A stretch of DNA of 64,000 bases from Clytia hemisphaerica (GCA_902728285.1 CACVBU010000913.1:398006-462005); one strand, 5' to 3'. Counted from the first letter of the stretch, positions 1 through 12,318 are shown. Program-made: numbers and translations. The notes: generated by a model from the sequence alone, not told the origin.

Positions 1-1055
1 TTTGCATGAGCCCTAAGAAATCGACTGTTCCCCAATTTTCAAATCGCTTCAGGGCGTCTTGGAATAATGGCCGTTCATCAATAAAATTTTGAAGATTCCT
101 TAAAACAACTCTTTTGGAAATTGATTTTTGTAAAAAACAAAATCAAAAACAAGGCGTTTTTTAGCCATTTGAAAGAGTCAAAATCAAAATTTTCTCTCGT
201 CGGCGCAAACCGTGGTTGCGCCTCCTCTGTCACTGTAAACAATTGGTTTTGCTTCTAATTCTTTATTTCTACAATTGGAAGACTAGGGAGCTGGATTATT
301 TCTCTTTGTAGTGTTGTTCTCGAGAGGGAGATAGGAATTTAACTGTGGAAGTAATTCCCCGGGCACCAAAAGCAAATAAATTTTATTTGCTGTCCTCTAT
401 TCTGAAAAATAAACAACAAAATTCCTGTAAAGAGCCATGTCAACTGAGTTTCAAAAAACCTTGTAAAGTGCCAAAGTTTTAGCCAAAAAACCTTGAAAAA
501 CCACTTTAAAATTACCAAAAAAACCTTGAAAACCTTGAAAATTCCGAAAAAAAATCTGTAGACACCCTGTATAACCTGATCGTTTTAGACAGTGGCGTGG
601 TGGCAGGAGGGCAGGAGGGGTCAGGGGTGCCCAGGCCCCCAGCCAAGCTACTACTTCAAGGAGGGGCACCAAAAATGAAAATTGTAAAAATTTCAAAAAT
701 CCAGGTTAGACAGCGCCCAACGAATCGGGAAAAGGTGCTTGATTAATTGGGAAAAGGCGCTCAATTATTATGAAATGGCACTCTTGCACAAGAATCTACT
801 TGTATTGTATTGTGTAAAGCATCATTGATTTTTCTGTTCCCTTCGCTCCCGATTCAAGTTACTTATAGGGGCAAGAAGGGGTGCAGAACCAAAATATATT
901 TTTTTAAATCGTTTTTACTTTTAAGTGAGAACAGTGCTAAATCGGAAATTTCCCATAGTAATTTCTTAGGCCAAAATCGGACTCAGAGCACGAACCCTTC
1001 CTATATAATCTATAAATAAGATTACAAAAATGAAACTTTAGGAAAATTTGAATTG

Positions 1056-1205
1056 ACATGGATGTGGAGCAAGCTTGGTCAGAAAGAGGAAAAGAAAAAC
1101 ATTTTTTGCTTATATCAGCACAATATAACGATAGGCCGAGACTGTCCTGATATGAAACATGTGTCTGATATGAAACGGGACACTTATGTAAAAATAAAAC
1201 CTTTA
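1056..1205 (-). repeat. Dispersed repeat, copy 1 of 3
   Basis: This stretch is the reverse complement of sequence at about 43578-43733 and 58372-58515. Shared blocks include CTGACCAATCTTGCTCCACA (as read on the other strand) and TACATAAGTGTTCC. A short ORF runs through it but is not conserved in frame among the copies. The repeat is of unknown class. The rest of 1-1500 holds no gene or repeat that I can recognise. Confidence 0.7.
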
Positions 1206-1503
1206 ACTCTGTTTCTTAAACTTCTTAAATTACAAAGTTTTGAATTTGAAATTCAATCTTATTCAAAGTTCAACAAAAACATGCATAACCGTGAACAAAT
1301 TATTAACCTCCTTTTATATCAATTTTGGGTATTTTTTAATTGAGATGCACAGTATACAGTACCAGCGGCATCAACAATCAATCTCATTGATACAAAGATG
1401 CATAAAATGATTTGTTGTGAAGAGCTTCATGTAGGATAAAAAAGTTTTTCAATCCGAACATTAAAATTTTGATTTTTGATTTAACTTTACTTTTTCGTTT
1501 TAG

Positions 1504-1537
1504 AAGCACAGTATTCTTGAAAATATCACAATAATAA
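1504..1537 (+). other. 5'UTR part of the ADIPOR first coding exon
   Basis: A T-rich tract ending in TTTTAG at 1498-1503 is a strong splice acceptor 34 bases before the ATG. The stretch holds an in-frame TAA at 1535-1537, so translation cannot come from an upstream exon in this frame. A non-coding exon should lie further upstream. I could not locate it. Confidence 0.6.
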
Positions 1538-4500
1538 ATGAGTCATCAAGATTTGCATATTGACATTTCTGTTGATATGCAGGAGCTTGATACATCTGGT
1601 AAGGGTCTACTAGATGACTACACAAACTCATCTGATGATAGCCCTGAAACCTCATTTTCTAAAGACTTCTATATTGGTGATGATGCCAACTGTGGTAGTA
1701 ATAAAACCTTAACAGAGGATGATAAAATAAGCCGGCAAACTGATCTATATGTTGAGAAAATTGAAGATAAAAGACTTTCAAATGGCGGCAATCAAGGATC
1801 ACCTGATTGTAGACTACGTAAAAGGACTGCATTTTCTGAAAATGACATTTCATTTGCTGGTACAACTTTATCCAAAATGAGAAATTCATTTGAAGAAGGA
1901 TTGAAAAAGAAGATGTGTAAAGAATGTTTGTTTCGTAGTATACAATCGAAATTGAGCATGCTTGGTATTGTTGCAGCATCTAATAAGACCACAGATGTTT
2001 TGGAAGATAGTAATGAACATTCACACGGTAGTAAATTACTGGATGATACGACGGATGGTGGAATGTGTTCTTCATCGATGAATGATGATAATGGGAATCG
2101 TACTGCAGAGACTTTACTGGAAAATCTACATAAGCGATCCGTGAGTTCTTCTTTATTTGAAAAGTTTAGCTGTTTTGGTTCTCATAAACAGTTCTTTGAG
2201 CAAACCGATCCAACATTTCATCCAACATGCCTTTTTTCTGATGTTGGATGGAATGTTGGACCGGTTTGCATCAATTAAATTTTTGGAAATAAATGAAAAT
2301 TCAAAAAAGGAAGAAAAAAATTGTGTTGGACGGTGTTGGATGAAGTTTGTCGCTATCAAACATTTCATCCAACATTTGCGGCGAGATCAAAGAAGCTCTC
2401 TCATTGAATTGTGTAATTGTTTGTGTCGGATTGGTTATTGTGGTACTTTTTTCTTTATTTTTTGAATTTTCATTTTTTTACAAGTCATGTCGGATGAAAT
2501 GTTGGATCAGTTTGCCCCGGCCTTGATTTTCGCTTCATCCAACGCAAGTTTTTCCATCAAATATTTTATCCAACATTGGAAAATCATGTTGGATGAAATG
2601 CTGCACTGGTTTGCCCTTACTCAAAAAATATGATCTGAAAAACTATTTTATAACTTTCTTTCTTGTTCCTGTCTGCACAGGTGTTACGTCTAAGAAGTAT
2701 GCGTTGTTATATCATTTTTATGAGCTCGATTGTTCAACCTTGTCTAAAAACTTCCTTTTTTATTCCAGCTCTCAGAAATCGATTGGCACGAACTGACTCG
2801 TTTTGCTCAAGGAGATATGTTCGACCCTGAATCAAGTACAGCTAAAGAAATTGTAAGTCTATAATCTCGAATATTATATTACTTCTGATTATTTCTGTCC
2901 AAGAAAATTTCAGGGTGTCTTTCTTATGTTATATATGTTATGCAAATTTCTTTACGGAGATAATTCGCTGGCATTTTATTCCCACAATTCCTAAACGGAC
3001 TAAATCAGCGATCGTACCTTTCAATTCAAATATGGCACGGGTGCTTTATAAGAAAAAACCTTAGAATAAGGCTCCTTGTACTTTGCTGACAAAACAACTT
3101 CAGTAGACTAGTAAACTAGTCGTTGAAAACAGACCCCTATACAAAAAAATCAAGCACCAAATAAAAAGAATCGAAGAGGTGAGGTTGCGTGTCTTTTCTG
3201 AATTTCAACGACTAGAACCTTCTTCCCTCAAAAAACGTTGTTTAATTTTACAACCTTTAGGTTTTTGAGAATCCATCCAACTTTTTTGACTAAATGATAT
3301 TTCATAGTAACATTAAACATGGGAACATATAAATAAATGAGCATTTCCAAAAATGCAATAAACAGGAAGAAAAATAAATGCAATCCCGCACGGGTCAGAC
3401 ATACAGAAATCTGTATGTCTCTCCTTACGATTTTAGGTGAAGAAAAAAAGGCGTTGGAAGAAGCTTCTAGTCGGTTATTTTCCTTTTCTCTCACGCGCGC
3501 TGAATATTTAATTAGTGTTTACATTATTTGATTGACAGTTTTATTATAAGTAATAACCGACTAGTTTATTAGTCTACAACTTCAGTTGTAAAAACATTTT
3601 TCTGAAGATGGTATGATTCTGCTCCTCAGTCCAAAAAGCAATTCAACAGAAAAACCCACTCGTGTGTTTATGACGGTTTCGAAGGTGTCTTGATCAAATA
3701 CCAAGTTCAAGTAGCCAGCCTCTATGAGCGTCGGCTGCAATCATTACCAATAGTTTCAATCATTGAATCACTTCTGACCAGTAAGGTAAAGGTCACGGCT
3801 GAAAGTATGCGATATCACAACACGTGCCCTTATGGAAACCAGCCTTTTATATAAGATAAGGAACGTTTCAACATTGAAACGTCAAAGATGACGTTGCAAA
3901 AGAATAAAATGAAGCCAATGTAGTGCCTACCAAAACAAAACAAAATGAAAACGAAAAACGTGTTTCGATCGTGGCGTTGTCATTTGCATTTCAACACAAC
4001 ACGAAACGATGCCAAGCGAAGGGCCTGAACACGGGCTTGATTCATAACAAGATGCTCATGATAATATAACAACAATCTTTTTTACCCTTTAATAATCTTC
4101 CAGAGGCGAGTTATCGAGGAAGGTAAAGACGAACTAACGGCTGCATTCAAAATGATGCAAAATATCGATCTGGATTATGTTGTAGAAGAAGCAGAAAAAT
4201 GTGTTCAGTGTATCATTAGATCTAGTTGGAAAGTGGTTTCACATTGGGAACTTCCTCAATGGATGAGAGATAATGATTATTTGTGGCACATGCATCGACC
4301 ACAGTTGCCTTCCTTCAAAGAATGTTTTGGCAGCATGTTCAGGTAAAGATAGATAGAGGTTAGAGGGTATAATTATTTCTCCTGGAGTTTGTAAAAAGTA
4401 AATTTTCTTCATTGTGCTAACATTGGACTCTCACTAATTCGAACTTCTATTATTGTAAACTTTCGACAATTCGAACTAATTCTAGGTCCCCATGAAAGGA

Positions 4501-7500
4501 AAAGCCTCATAAAATACTTTAAATTCATAAAATACTTTCTATTATTCGAATTTTTCTCTAATTCAAACAAATTGGAATCCCTGTTTGAATTCGAATGAAA
4601 TAGAGTTAACCGTATATTGCAATGTTTTAAACTGATTCCGCAAAATTCAGTTAGGATCTTCAACCAGACCAAGTTTAACTGTCAGTTCGGAACTGTTGTT
4701 ATTTTCACTCATGAAATAAAAAAGTTATTCAATGCACACACGGGAGATATTTACAAGCAAGGTGTGACCGAATCACCGTGCAATTTTTTTTCTGCCATCT
4801 CTCAAAAGAAAAATGGTAATTTTTGGTAAAGAATGATGTCACGCGGAATCGGTCTATTGGCACGGTTTTGGTTAAGAAGTAGTCTAGCAAGCTAGACGAC
4901 TAATTCAGACATATTAGAAATAAAGCAAAAAAAAATTTTAGTCGTCTAGAAACCTTTGTGCACTAGCCCAAACAATAAAAAAAGTGTCAATATCGCAATT
5001 AAATTTTTTTCCTGCTCAAAAAAAATTCTTGAAAATAAAATGTGTGTGGATTTGTGTGTTAAAAATGTTTCATTTGAGTTGATTTTATTTTGAGAGTTTG
5101 TTGTTGCTTAATAAATTGTTTTCTCGCTACGCAAATTTCTGCGTAGCTAGGCCCGGTATCTATAAGACTGGAACACCGGATTCTCCCAGTCGTTTATACA
5201 AACTAAATCCCGTATCATTATTTGTGTTTATTATTAGTATTACATGCATTATAAACGACTCCAGTCTAGTTAAGAAGCAATAATTATCAAAAATGACTCA
5301 AAAGAACGTGACCGTAGCGTAATTTAAGATTACTTTTGATACATTAGACTCTTGCTAAATCGAAATCGAACGGGAAGTCTAATTCCTTCTAACTTCAGTC
5401 AGAGAAATTAAATTCCAATAAATCTCTCTCAGAATTCACTCAGAAACTGGTAACATCTGGACGCACTTTGTTGGTCTTATCCTCGTCATAATCGCCATGT
5501 TTATCGTTTACTTGAGTCCTGAAGATGCCCTTGGTGACTTTCCTAAAGGATGGGAAGAGTATTTGGTGTTCACAGCGTTTTTTATTGGTGCAACATTGTG
5601 TTTGGGATTCTCCTGGCTTTTCCATACTTGTTCGTGTCACTCGAAGAAAGCGTCCGCGCTCTTCAGCAAGTAGGTCTACTTTATTTTCACAGCTTTCAAT
5701 AAACAGTTCCATCTAGTTCTTCTAACTTGCTAGTTTTTCAGGCTCTCGAAAGTCTTAAGTTAGGCTAGCTGTTGTTGAGCCTTATCTTGCGTGACTTCGT
5801 TATGGAAGAGAATGTTGTCATTAATTTTATCAAGAATTCCATGGCAAGTCCTAAATTTGTTATTTATCTGCATCTTTCGAGAGACGAAACAACGTAAATC
5901 GAAAAAACTATCAATAATTTTGTCGTGGATCGAATCTCGAAAAAGGAACGATTTGATTTCACCATTTATCTCATCATATTATTTATTAGAAATTGAGAAT
6001 TATTATTGGGAAGGTTCAAATATTTCACATTACTAATTTTCTTTATTTCGATTTTAGGCTTGATTATACTGGTATCGCTTGTATGATCATGGGCTCATTT
6101 GTTCCTGCAATTTATTATGGATTTTATTGTAACTTTTACGCCAAGCTAGGCTACACTGTTAGCATGTTGACTCTTGGCACTATCAGCATCATAGTTTCAT
6201 TGTGGGATAAATTTGCAACACCAGCATTCCGACCTATTCGTGCAGGTGAGTTTGATTTATGTGTTTTTGGTTCTAAAAGTTTAGAAATCTTTTGCCCCCA
6301 GTTTTAATCGTTTTCCGTGAAAAAAGCTTTATCTATAGTGCTTAGATTTATATTGGAATCCTTCTTTATCAGTTCAGATTGTCTCTTCATTTTTGGAAAA
6401 AATAAACAAACTAAAGAAATATTTTTCTGGTAAAGCTTTGAGATGGGTGGAGAGAACGCGTGATGAAAATTTTCCAACGACTCCTTCTTTTCGCAATGCC
6501 TAGTTTGGATAAGATTGAACGCTAAGAGATAAGTGAATTTCAAACCTGGAAACGAAAGCGTCACAGCCTAAGAACTGTTTTTTTTTTTTGTTTTTTTTTA
6601 TGTCATTGAAAAATTGCAGCATCCTTGAAAGTTCACAACATGATTTAATATAAAGTCATCTTGTTGTAATTTGATGTTCCAAATTTCGTGTTGTTGGATT
6701 TGCGCACGTGCGGGGTCGGTATTGACGTCGTAAAAACGGAAATTCTTTTTCTCTTTTTTGCGTAACCTGTAGGAGTCTTTTTGGCGCTCGGATGTTCGGC
6801 TGTTGTACCGATCTGTCACATGTCGTATATTTACGGAATCAATCGAGTATCTGAACAAAGCTCTTTGGGATGGATGATTTTGATGGGTCTGTGTTATATC
6901 ATTGGTGCATTATTATACGCATTACGCATTCCAGAAAGATTCTTTCCCGGACGCTGTAACCTCATTGTAAGTTGTATTCTTGAACTATCTTTTTTTATTT
7001 GAAGTTCGTCGTTTTAGCTGACTTTTTTGGTGCTATAAAATGAAGGATAATTTGGGCCAGGTCCCAATATCCACTTTTTTTACTCGGTAGGGCATTCTTT
7101 CCCGTTGGAAAGGGGTTGTTATGGATAGCCTAATGCGAAATAATTTCTTGGCCGGATTTTCAGTTGAGATAGAGGTCCCCTCAGGTCTGTAAAACGACGG
7201 TATATTCAAGAAAAAAAGTTGATAAGCTTTGTCTAGTTTGCTGTGCAATTATGCTTAAGCCTGGGATTGGAGCTTTAACGTTTTGTGTTTTCATTTAATA
7301 ATGTAGATACATAAAAAGTTTTTGGCCGCCCGCGCTTTTACTTAAGTAGTAGTAGCCTATAGTAATATATATTCTAATATTCTGTTGTTTGTAATTCGTA
7401 CATTGATTAGATAATTATCATTCAGGGAAGGGGAGGTTCAAAATGATTTATGGGATTATTATCAGTATTCAGAGGCACCCCACAAATTTGTTTTATTGCT

Positions 7501-8168
7501 ATTGGCATTTTTTAAAACAATCATTAAAGTCATTAGATATTAAGTCGTGCATCTTTAAATCTTACTTCCTTGTTTTGCTGTTAAGTTTGTCCCTCAGATT
7601 GAAAGATGTTATCGAGTTCGGGCATGCTATTTATTGAATAAAGCCTTTTTAGCGGAATGATTTCAAAAAAGTAGTGCAATTCTCCGTTAAGGAGGGCCAT
7701 ATCCGTTCCACGTCATTAACAGAGTTTATGTTAAAATCAGTCAAAAAATATTCGAACAACTTATAGTGTAGAATTTCAGTAACTATGGATGTTTTGAATT
7801 AGAATATAATGTTCCTGAAATTCCAGGATTTAAAAAAAATTTGAGGGAGTCACAAAATGTTAGCCATCCTCAGCTAGTAAGGGCCATTTCAAATTTAATT
7901 TTTCAGTTTTACACGCAGTGTATTTAGGTGTTTCTTTACAATTAAGAGGGTGGACTCAAACCTCCACTCAGAAGAATAAGCTCCCAGTTGATTTTGATCC
8001 TTTTCTTTTGATAATAGATAACATTTCTCTGCATTTCTATTTTAGTTCCAAAGCCATCAAATCTTCCACGTTTTAGTGGTCATTGCAGCTCTTCTTCATT
8101 TGCATGGATGTTGTCAAATGGCTTTGTATCGCATCAAAGTCGGTAGAGTTTGTATTCCTGGTCAATAG
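1538..8168 (+). CDS. ADIPOR: Adiponectin receptor / PAQR1-2 homologue, 7 coding exons, 555 aa
   Basis: Seven-transmembrane receptor of the progestin/adipoQ receptor (PAQR) family, whose vertebrate members have a zinc site and ceramidase-linked activity at the plasma membrane. Coding exons: 1538-2140, 2769-2852, 4104-4342, 5433-5669, 6058-6245, 6773-6966 and 8046-8168. All junctions are GT/AG and the frame stays open throughout. Exons 3-7 read like vertebrate ADIPOR1/2: LPQWMRDNDYLWHMHRP, HSETGNIWTH, GFSWLFHT, KLDYTGIACMIMGSFVP, RIPERFFPGRCNL, FQSHQIFHVLVV. The three zinc-ligand histidines are present (about H373, H519, H523), as is the Asp of LDYTG (about D390). The first ~230 residues are acidic, Ser-rich and not recognisable, and make the protein longer than human ADIPOR1 (375 aa). 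The start is supported by an in-frame TAA directly before the ATG. A good acceptor at 1501-1503 implies an upstream 5'UTR exon. Identity is very secure; the N-terminal exon 1 assignment is slightly less so. Confidence 0.96.
2201..2613. mobile_element. MITE-like inverted-repeat element with GTTGGATGAAATG subrepeats
   Basis: Terminal inverted repeats of 29 bases: left 2201-2229 begins CAAACCGATCCAACATTTCA, right 2585-2613 ends in its near complement. The core TCCAACATTTCATCCAACAT or its complement recurs inside (about 2245-2270, 2350-2375, 2485-2515), so ends and interior share subrepeats. It lies in ADIPOR intron 1, starting 60 bases after the donor at 2141. No transposase is encoded. The open frame of exon 1 runs into it by chance. 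Confidence 0.75.
3103..3577. mobile_element. 475-bp inverted-repeat DNA element with 7-bp target duplication
   Basis: Ends GTAGACTAGTAAACTAGTCG (3103-3122) and CGACTAGTTTATTAGTCTAC (3558-3577) are inverted copies with one mismatch. Both sides are flanked by AACTTCA (3096-3102 and 3578-3584), a target-site duplication of 7 bases, or 8 allowing an off-by-one end. That would fit a hAT-like non-autonomous element. Inside, 3398-3421 is a perfect hairpin (AGACATACAG, 4-base loop, CTGTATGTCT). It sits in ADIPOR intron 2. No transposase is seen. Confidence 0.8.
4430..5405. repeat. Intronic repeat fragments in ADIPOR intron 3
   Basis: About 4430-4610 has repeated AATTCGAA motifs in both orientations near ACTCTCACTAATTCGAAC, and 5344-5370 has TTAGACTCTTGCTAAATCG. 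Such ends are typical of pogo/Tigger-type relics in animal genomes; that assignment is an inference. About 4878-4955 is a small hairpin-like pair (GCTAGACGACTAA and TTTTAGTCGTCTAG). About 5165-5265 pairs CAGTCGTTTATA with TATAAACGACT. None has clear target duplications. Confidence 0.4.
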
Positions 8169-8380
8169 TATATGGTAAAGTTTTCTATTATGGAAAGAAC
8201 CTTGATTTAGTGATAGTAGAGCAGTATTTTTCAAAAGTTTATGTAGTTATTTGTACATCACTAAAATTAATTGCGTATCATGATTTCACATGATTGCCTT
8301 AAAAAACAGTCAATATAACTTAATTGCGTGTCATGATTTCAAATGATTGCTTTAAAAAACAGTCTTAATAAACTTATATA
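8168..8380 (+). promoter_or_regulatory. ADIPOR 3' region with tandem 54-55 bp repeat and AATAAA
   Basis: After the stop there are two adjacent imperfect copies of a ~54-base unit (about 8267-8320 and 8321-8375), each with the core TCATGATTTCA and CTTTAAAAAACAGTC or a close variant. The second copy carries AATAAA at 8367-8372, the best polyadenylation signal candidate for the receptor gene. The first copy has AATATAA at the matching place, so only one copy has a canonical signal. That the duplication arose within the transcript end is an inference. Confidence 0.55.
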
Positions 8381-8423
8381 GAATCACAAAGTGCTCAAGA
8401 AAGTTAAAAAAAAATCGAGCTAT

Positions 8424-8584
8424 TTATTAAGAAATAAAGAACTAACTTACAATTGAGCTATATGGTTTTTCGCGGTGACCCAATCTTCAGGCGATGCAGA
8501 GTATACAAGTGAAGATTGCGCCCGGATTGAGCCAGCATGAACTACCCTGTAGCAATTGTACGTTAGTTCTTTACTTCTTGATAA
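8424..8584. mobile_element. 161-bp double-hairpin MITE or structured element
   Basis: Outer inverted repeats of ~32 bases: left includes AAGAAATAAAGAACTAACTT, right its near complement, ending at 8584. Inside is a second stem, CAATCTTCA and TGAAGATTG (about 8490-8517), around a GC-richer loop. The interior is less AT-rich than the neighbourhood. I compared it by eye with tRNA, 5S, U4, U6, U12 and Y RNAs and saw no match. No target duplication is visible. It is most simply a MITE, but a transcribed structured RNA is possible. Confidence 0.6.
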
Positions 8585-11500
8585 CTTATATTCATTAATT
8601 AATTGACCTCTATCGAATAATTTTTACATTGCTGAACCTAATTCCTTATACTCTTTTTTAGTTGTAGAATATTAATATAAAAAATAACATATTGTTTTTG
8701 CTTCTGTCTATCTGATTATCATGAAATATTATTATCTAAAAACATTTAGAAAATCTTAAATTTTTTACAAGCACATCGAGCGAAAAATGTTTGACAAAAT
8801 GCTATGTTCATGTTATAACTTATCACAATTTTATCACTTTTTACTTCTTTCTAAATTTTGTTTAATTATTGATTTAAAAAATGGTGTTCGAAAAAGAAGT
8901 GGGGGGGGTATGTGGGCATGGTATCTTTTTATGTAAGTACACAAACTATCATAAGAACATTAGGCTTCGATGGCTTCAGGCTTTGATTTTCGTAGGAGAA
9001 TGAACAAAACTCTCAAAATATTTTGAAAATTAGAACTGGTTAAGAACATTTTTAGTCTTAAAACTCAAAAAGTTAAGAACATCCGAAGGCTTGAAAGATT
9101 TTGGAAGTTCTTATAAAAAAACGTGTAGCAAAGTACCTTATGTTTATTTCACTCAAGAAGATTAGCTATAAAGTTGAGAATAGTCACTACTTAAAATCGA
9201 TATTGATATCATAATTAAAACCACTGTTTAGAGACCACTTTGTTATTAGCTCGTAAAACAGATAAAACCTTTTTAATGACTGTTATTATTGTTTATTACA
9301 TACTGCCTACAGGCAATTAAAAGATTTTAAGTCGTATGTCGTATATAGTGTACAGCTCAACTCACGTGGAAGGCCACGCTCAAGTAATGAGAATTTCTAT
9401 GGAGTAAGTTCTGTCCACTGATTTGTGCCACAGCAAAAAAGTGAATATCGCAAAAATTAGTGTTGCTATTGTTTTCGAAAAGTCGCGAAGCTTCTGATTG
9501 GTCAAGCGCTGAAATTCTTTTTTAATATCATGTGACCTCGGTAGGATTTCCCACCGCGAAATATACGGCACAATTTTCGGCCAAAGCACGCCAACTAAGT
9601 AGCCTTTCGGGCTTTATAGATCTGTGGTCCTGTCCCGCAAACACGTGGACACTCTAAAAGCCCCATGTCAGGGGATTTTGAAATTAGACAGTTTTAAGGT
9701 CATTGGTTTTGCTTTATTAAGAGTTTGTAGATATTTCTACTTTTTCTTTTCATATTTTATTTTTTTGATACACAATTTCGTTTATTTTTTAAGTTATATT
9801 CGATTTGTTTAATTTAATCGTCATTTGGATATTTATCAAAAATTATCACTATTATAACTATTTTCTAATTATCGTTAAAAAGCATTAAAAAAGACAATAA
9901 AAATTTAAAAAATTAATCAAGAGAGCTAGAAAGCATTCTTCATTGCTTTATACTGCGTGCCTTATTTTTGTGAAAATATATACTAGTGCACTCTTTTGTG
10001 CTACCGTATGGAAACCATGATAGTGTAATCAGACTCATTCCCTTGATAGTGCTGGCAAAAAAAAGAGTGTAGACGCTTTTTTTTAATAAGAATGGTGTAA
10101 ATCCATTTCATCATAGATATTCTTAACTTTTTTGGGAAAATCATCCTAAAATATGCATACAGCATTCTTAGGTTAGGATCCTAATTCAGACTAGATTTAA
10201 CATTTAATACATACGTCTCAAAATTCCATGATGGTGATATTCTTAGTATATTCTTAATTTTTTTGCCATTTTCATCATGGACATTCTTATAAAGTGTATT
10301 CTTATAAAGAAAACACCATGACATTCTAAATCTAAGGCCTAGCAAACGTGAATTGACACTTATAATTTGACTTCAATAATTATGAAGAATATTTTTCATA
10401 ACTACTCACGATCAATTAATTCTGAAACATGTGGCATGGATTAATTTTCGGGAAATCGGTTAATCATTACAATAATGAAAATGAAAATAATCACGCAGTG
10501 GCGTCTATCAATATATCAAAATTGTTTTCCTTTTGACGCGTCATTTGTAGCTCGTCATTTTTCTAATTTCGAAAATTTACTCTTTTATTTTAAGTAATTA
10601 TTCTTATTTCTTTGTTGACTTTTTTGGTAATTTTTAAATGGTAGTGATTTCGATTTGCTTCAATCTTTTTTAAATTTGGTCCTGATTGGGGGTATTTGGC
10701 AATAATGATGGGATAAAATGGTTAGTTCTTGCCTATATACCACTCTGTGATATCTTTCCAACGGTCATATTCGTAAATTAAAGGGAAATAAACGCTGTAC
10801 TTCGAATAATACTTGAAGCTTAAGGGAACATTGCTTTATATCTACATTTTTTTATTCATCAGAACACAGTTTATAAAAACATTTAGGCTGAAATTTTGGG
10901 AAAAAATGATAAGATCGTAAGAACATACCAGTCTGAGAATTTATTGATCAAATGTGCTCAAAATTACTAAATTTATACGATGTTACAAAAACGTGTATTG
11001 TTATATTTATTTATCCCTCAGTGTTCGATGTGCAGTTTGTTTTTATACAAAAATCTCAAGTTTTGACATCAGAACGAGGTTACGATATTGTGCAAATAAC
11101 ACATTTTCACTTAATGGCATTGCGTGGTTCAATTTATGTATGGTTTAAAACAAAAATTAATATTGCAGTACTTCCTCATTACAAGATTTTCTGTCATGTT
11201 ACAAGTTTTTTTATAAGAATATCTAAATTTTTTAAACATTCTGATGTTCTTACCTTTATGAGTTTTTAGCTTAAAAATGTTCTTTAAATATTCTTAATTT
11301 CACTATTTTTTAGTATTTCTATTCATTTTAGAGTCTATAAAGCAGCCTCAAAATGTTCTTAACTTGTTCTTAATATTTTGGCCATCGAAGCCTTGTGTTT
11401 TTACATGTTCTTACTAAAGCCCTAAAGTGTAATGAGTTGCAATGAAGCCATTGTCTTTTTTTTTATCATATTTGGCATGGCGATTGAAGTCTTTTTGTCA

Positions 11501-11759
11501 TTATGCTCTGGTAGTTTCTGGTATTTTTTCTTGTTGATTGTCTTTCTTCTATCCAAACTCCAAGGAGAAACGTGTTCGAGAAATGAGACAGGTAATCAGA
11601 AACAAAAATAATTTTTTTTGACTATGAATCAGCTTCTTTTTCTTTTCTGTTCACATGGATCATATGGTGGATTTATTTGTATCGGGAACGTTTGTGTTGT
11701 TAGTTTAGATGTTTTTTGTTAAAAGTCTTGATGTTGCTATTTTCTACCTGACATACAGA
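8585..11759. repeat. Intergenic region with ACACGY-type MITE copies, no gene
   Basis: No coding signal is convincing here. About 8937-9126 is a member of the MITE family ending TTATAAAAAAACGTGTA, with internal GTTAAGAACAT motifs. About 10060-10320 is an AAGAAT-type relative with several ATTCTTA motifs. About 10860-11400 has further TTCTTA/TAAGAA motifs and looks like another, decayed or nested, copy. The minus-strand ORF around 9380-9589 has no recognisable protein similarity and I do not call it a gene. Confidence 0.5.
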
Positions 11760-11846
11760 CCCAGTTGAGACACAACGTTGTTTCAACGTTATATGGACGT
11801 TGTGAACGTTAGATAATCGTTGAAACAACGTTGTGTGCCAACTGGG
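11760..11846. mobile_element. 87-bp palindromic element with AACGTT core
   Basis: Inverted ends CCCAGTTGAGACACAACGTT and AACGTTGTGTGCCAACTGGG extend through GTTTCAACG and CGTTGAAAC, giving ~29-base arms with about two mismatches. The centre also has AACGTTATATGGACGTT. Small elements with CCCAGTTG...CAACGTTG ends are widespread in animal genomes, which is my reason for calling it mobile. No target duplication was resolved. Confidence 0.7.
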
Positions 11847-11989
11847 GTATAAGCTCATACACAACTGCCTCATAACCCTGTTGGAAGTTTCACATATGGT
11901 GATGAAAACAAAGTCAATTTTCCAATGAAGTAGATGTTGTACTGTAGGCTTTTTTTTTTACCGAGGATAAGGGGTGTACATTTTAACCC

Positions 11990-12110
11990 TAGTTAAATAG
12001 CATAGAGGTAGAGCATCCAGCTACGGTGCGCAAGGTTGTGGGTTTGATCCTCAGCCGGGTCATACCAAGATTCATACATAGATTCGAAAATGGTCCGAAA
12101 AGCAAAAGAT
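11990..12110 (+). mobile_element. tRNA-derived SINE (partial)
   Basis: TAGCATAGAGGTAGAGC (11998-12014) matches the Pol III A box, and GGTTTGATCCT (12041-12051) matches the B box at tRNA-like spacing. This is followed by CAGCCGGGTCATACCAAGA and a short non-tRNA body. Cloverleaf pairing looks degraded and there is no clear 3' acceptor stem, so this is a SINE head rather than a functional tRNA. A related, more diverged copy lies at 36382-36610. Confidence 0.75.
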
Positions 12111-12201
12111 ATTGACAAAACAACATTCAATAAACGTCTTTTTCTGTACTTTAGTCCATTGTTATACTTTTCAAAAGTTTTAAACCTTAGAAAATGCAAT
12201 C

Positions 12202-12318
12202 TTAGCAGCTTCGTAAATAAGGAACTCGATAAGGAACTTTGATAGGCTGAAATTCTTTGGAAAAATAAGGAACTTCAAGCTCGGTGTCAAGTTGAGGTTC
12301 CTTATAAAAAACACGTGT
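12202..12318. mobile_element. ACACGY-type MITE, AAGGAAC subtype
   Basis: It contains AAATAAGGAACTCGATAAGG, a third AAATAAGGAACTTC and an end reading GGTTCCTTATAAAAAACACG. It aligns by eye with 59129-59243. The internal motif AAGGAAC is complementary to the terminal GTTCCTT. Confidence 0.7.

Noticed and set aside
2141..2278. Continuation of the receptor exon 1 open frame
   Set aside because: A strong donor (TCC|GTGAGT) at 2141 joins in phase to 2769, and the extension runs into a MITE.
8424..8584. Spliceosomal snRNA or Y RNA
   Set aside because: No Sm site and no match by eye to U4, U6, U12 or Y RNA signatures. Kept as a structured MITE or possible ncRNA.
9380..9589. Small minus-strand gene
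   Set aside because: No family motif, no splice links, and motifs such as CGCTTGACCAATCAGAAGC look like repeat-derived sequence.
11990..12062. Functional tRNA gene
   Set aside because: A and B boxes are present, but the acceptor and anticodon stems do not pair well and a SINE body follows.
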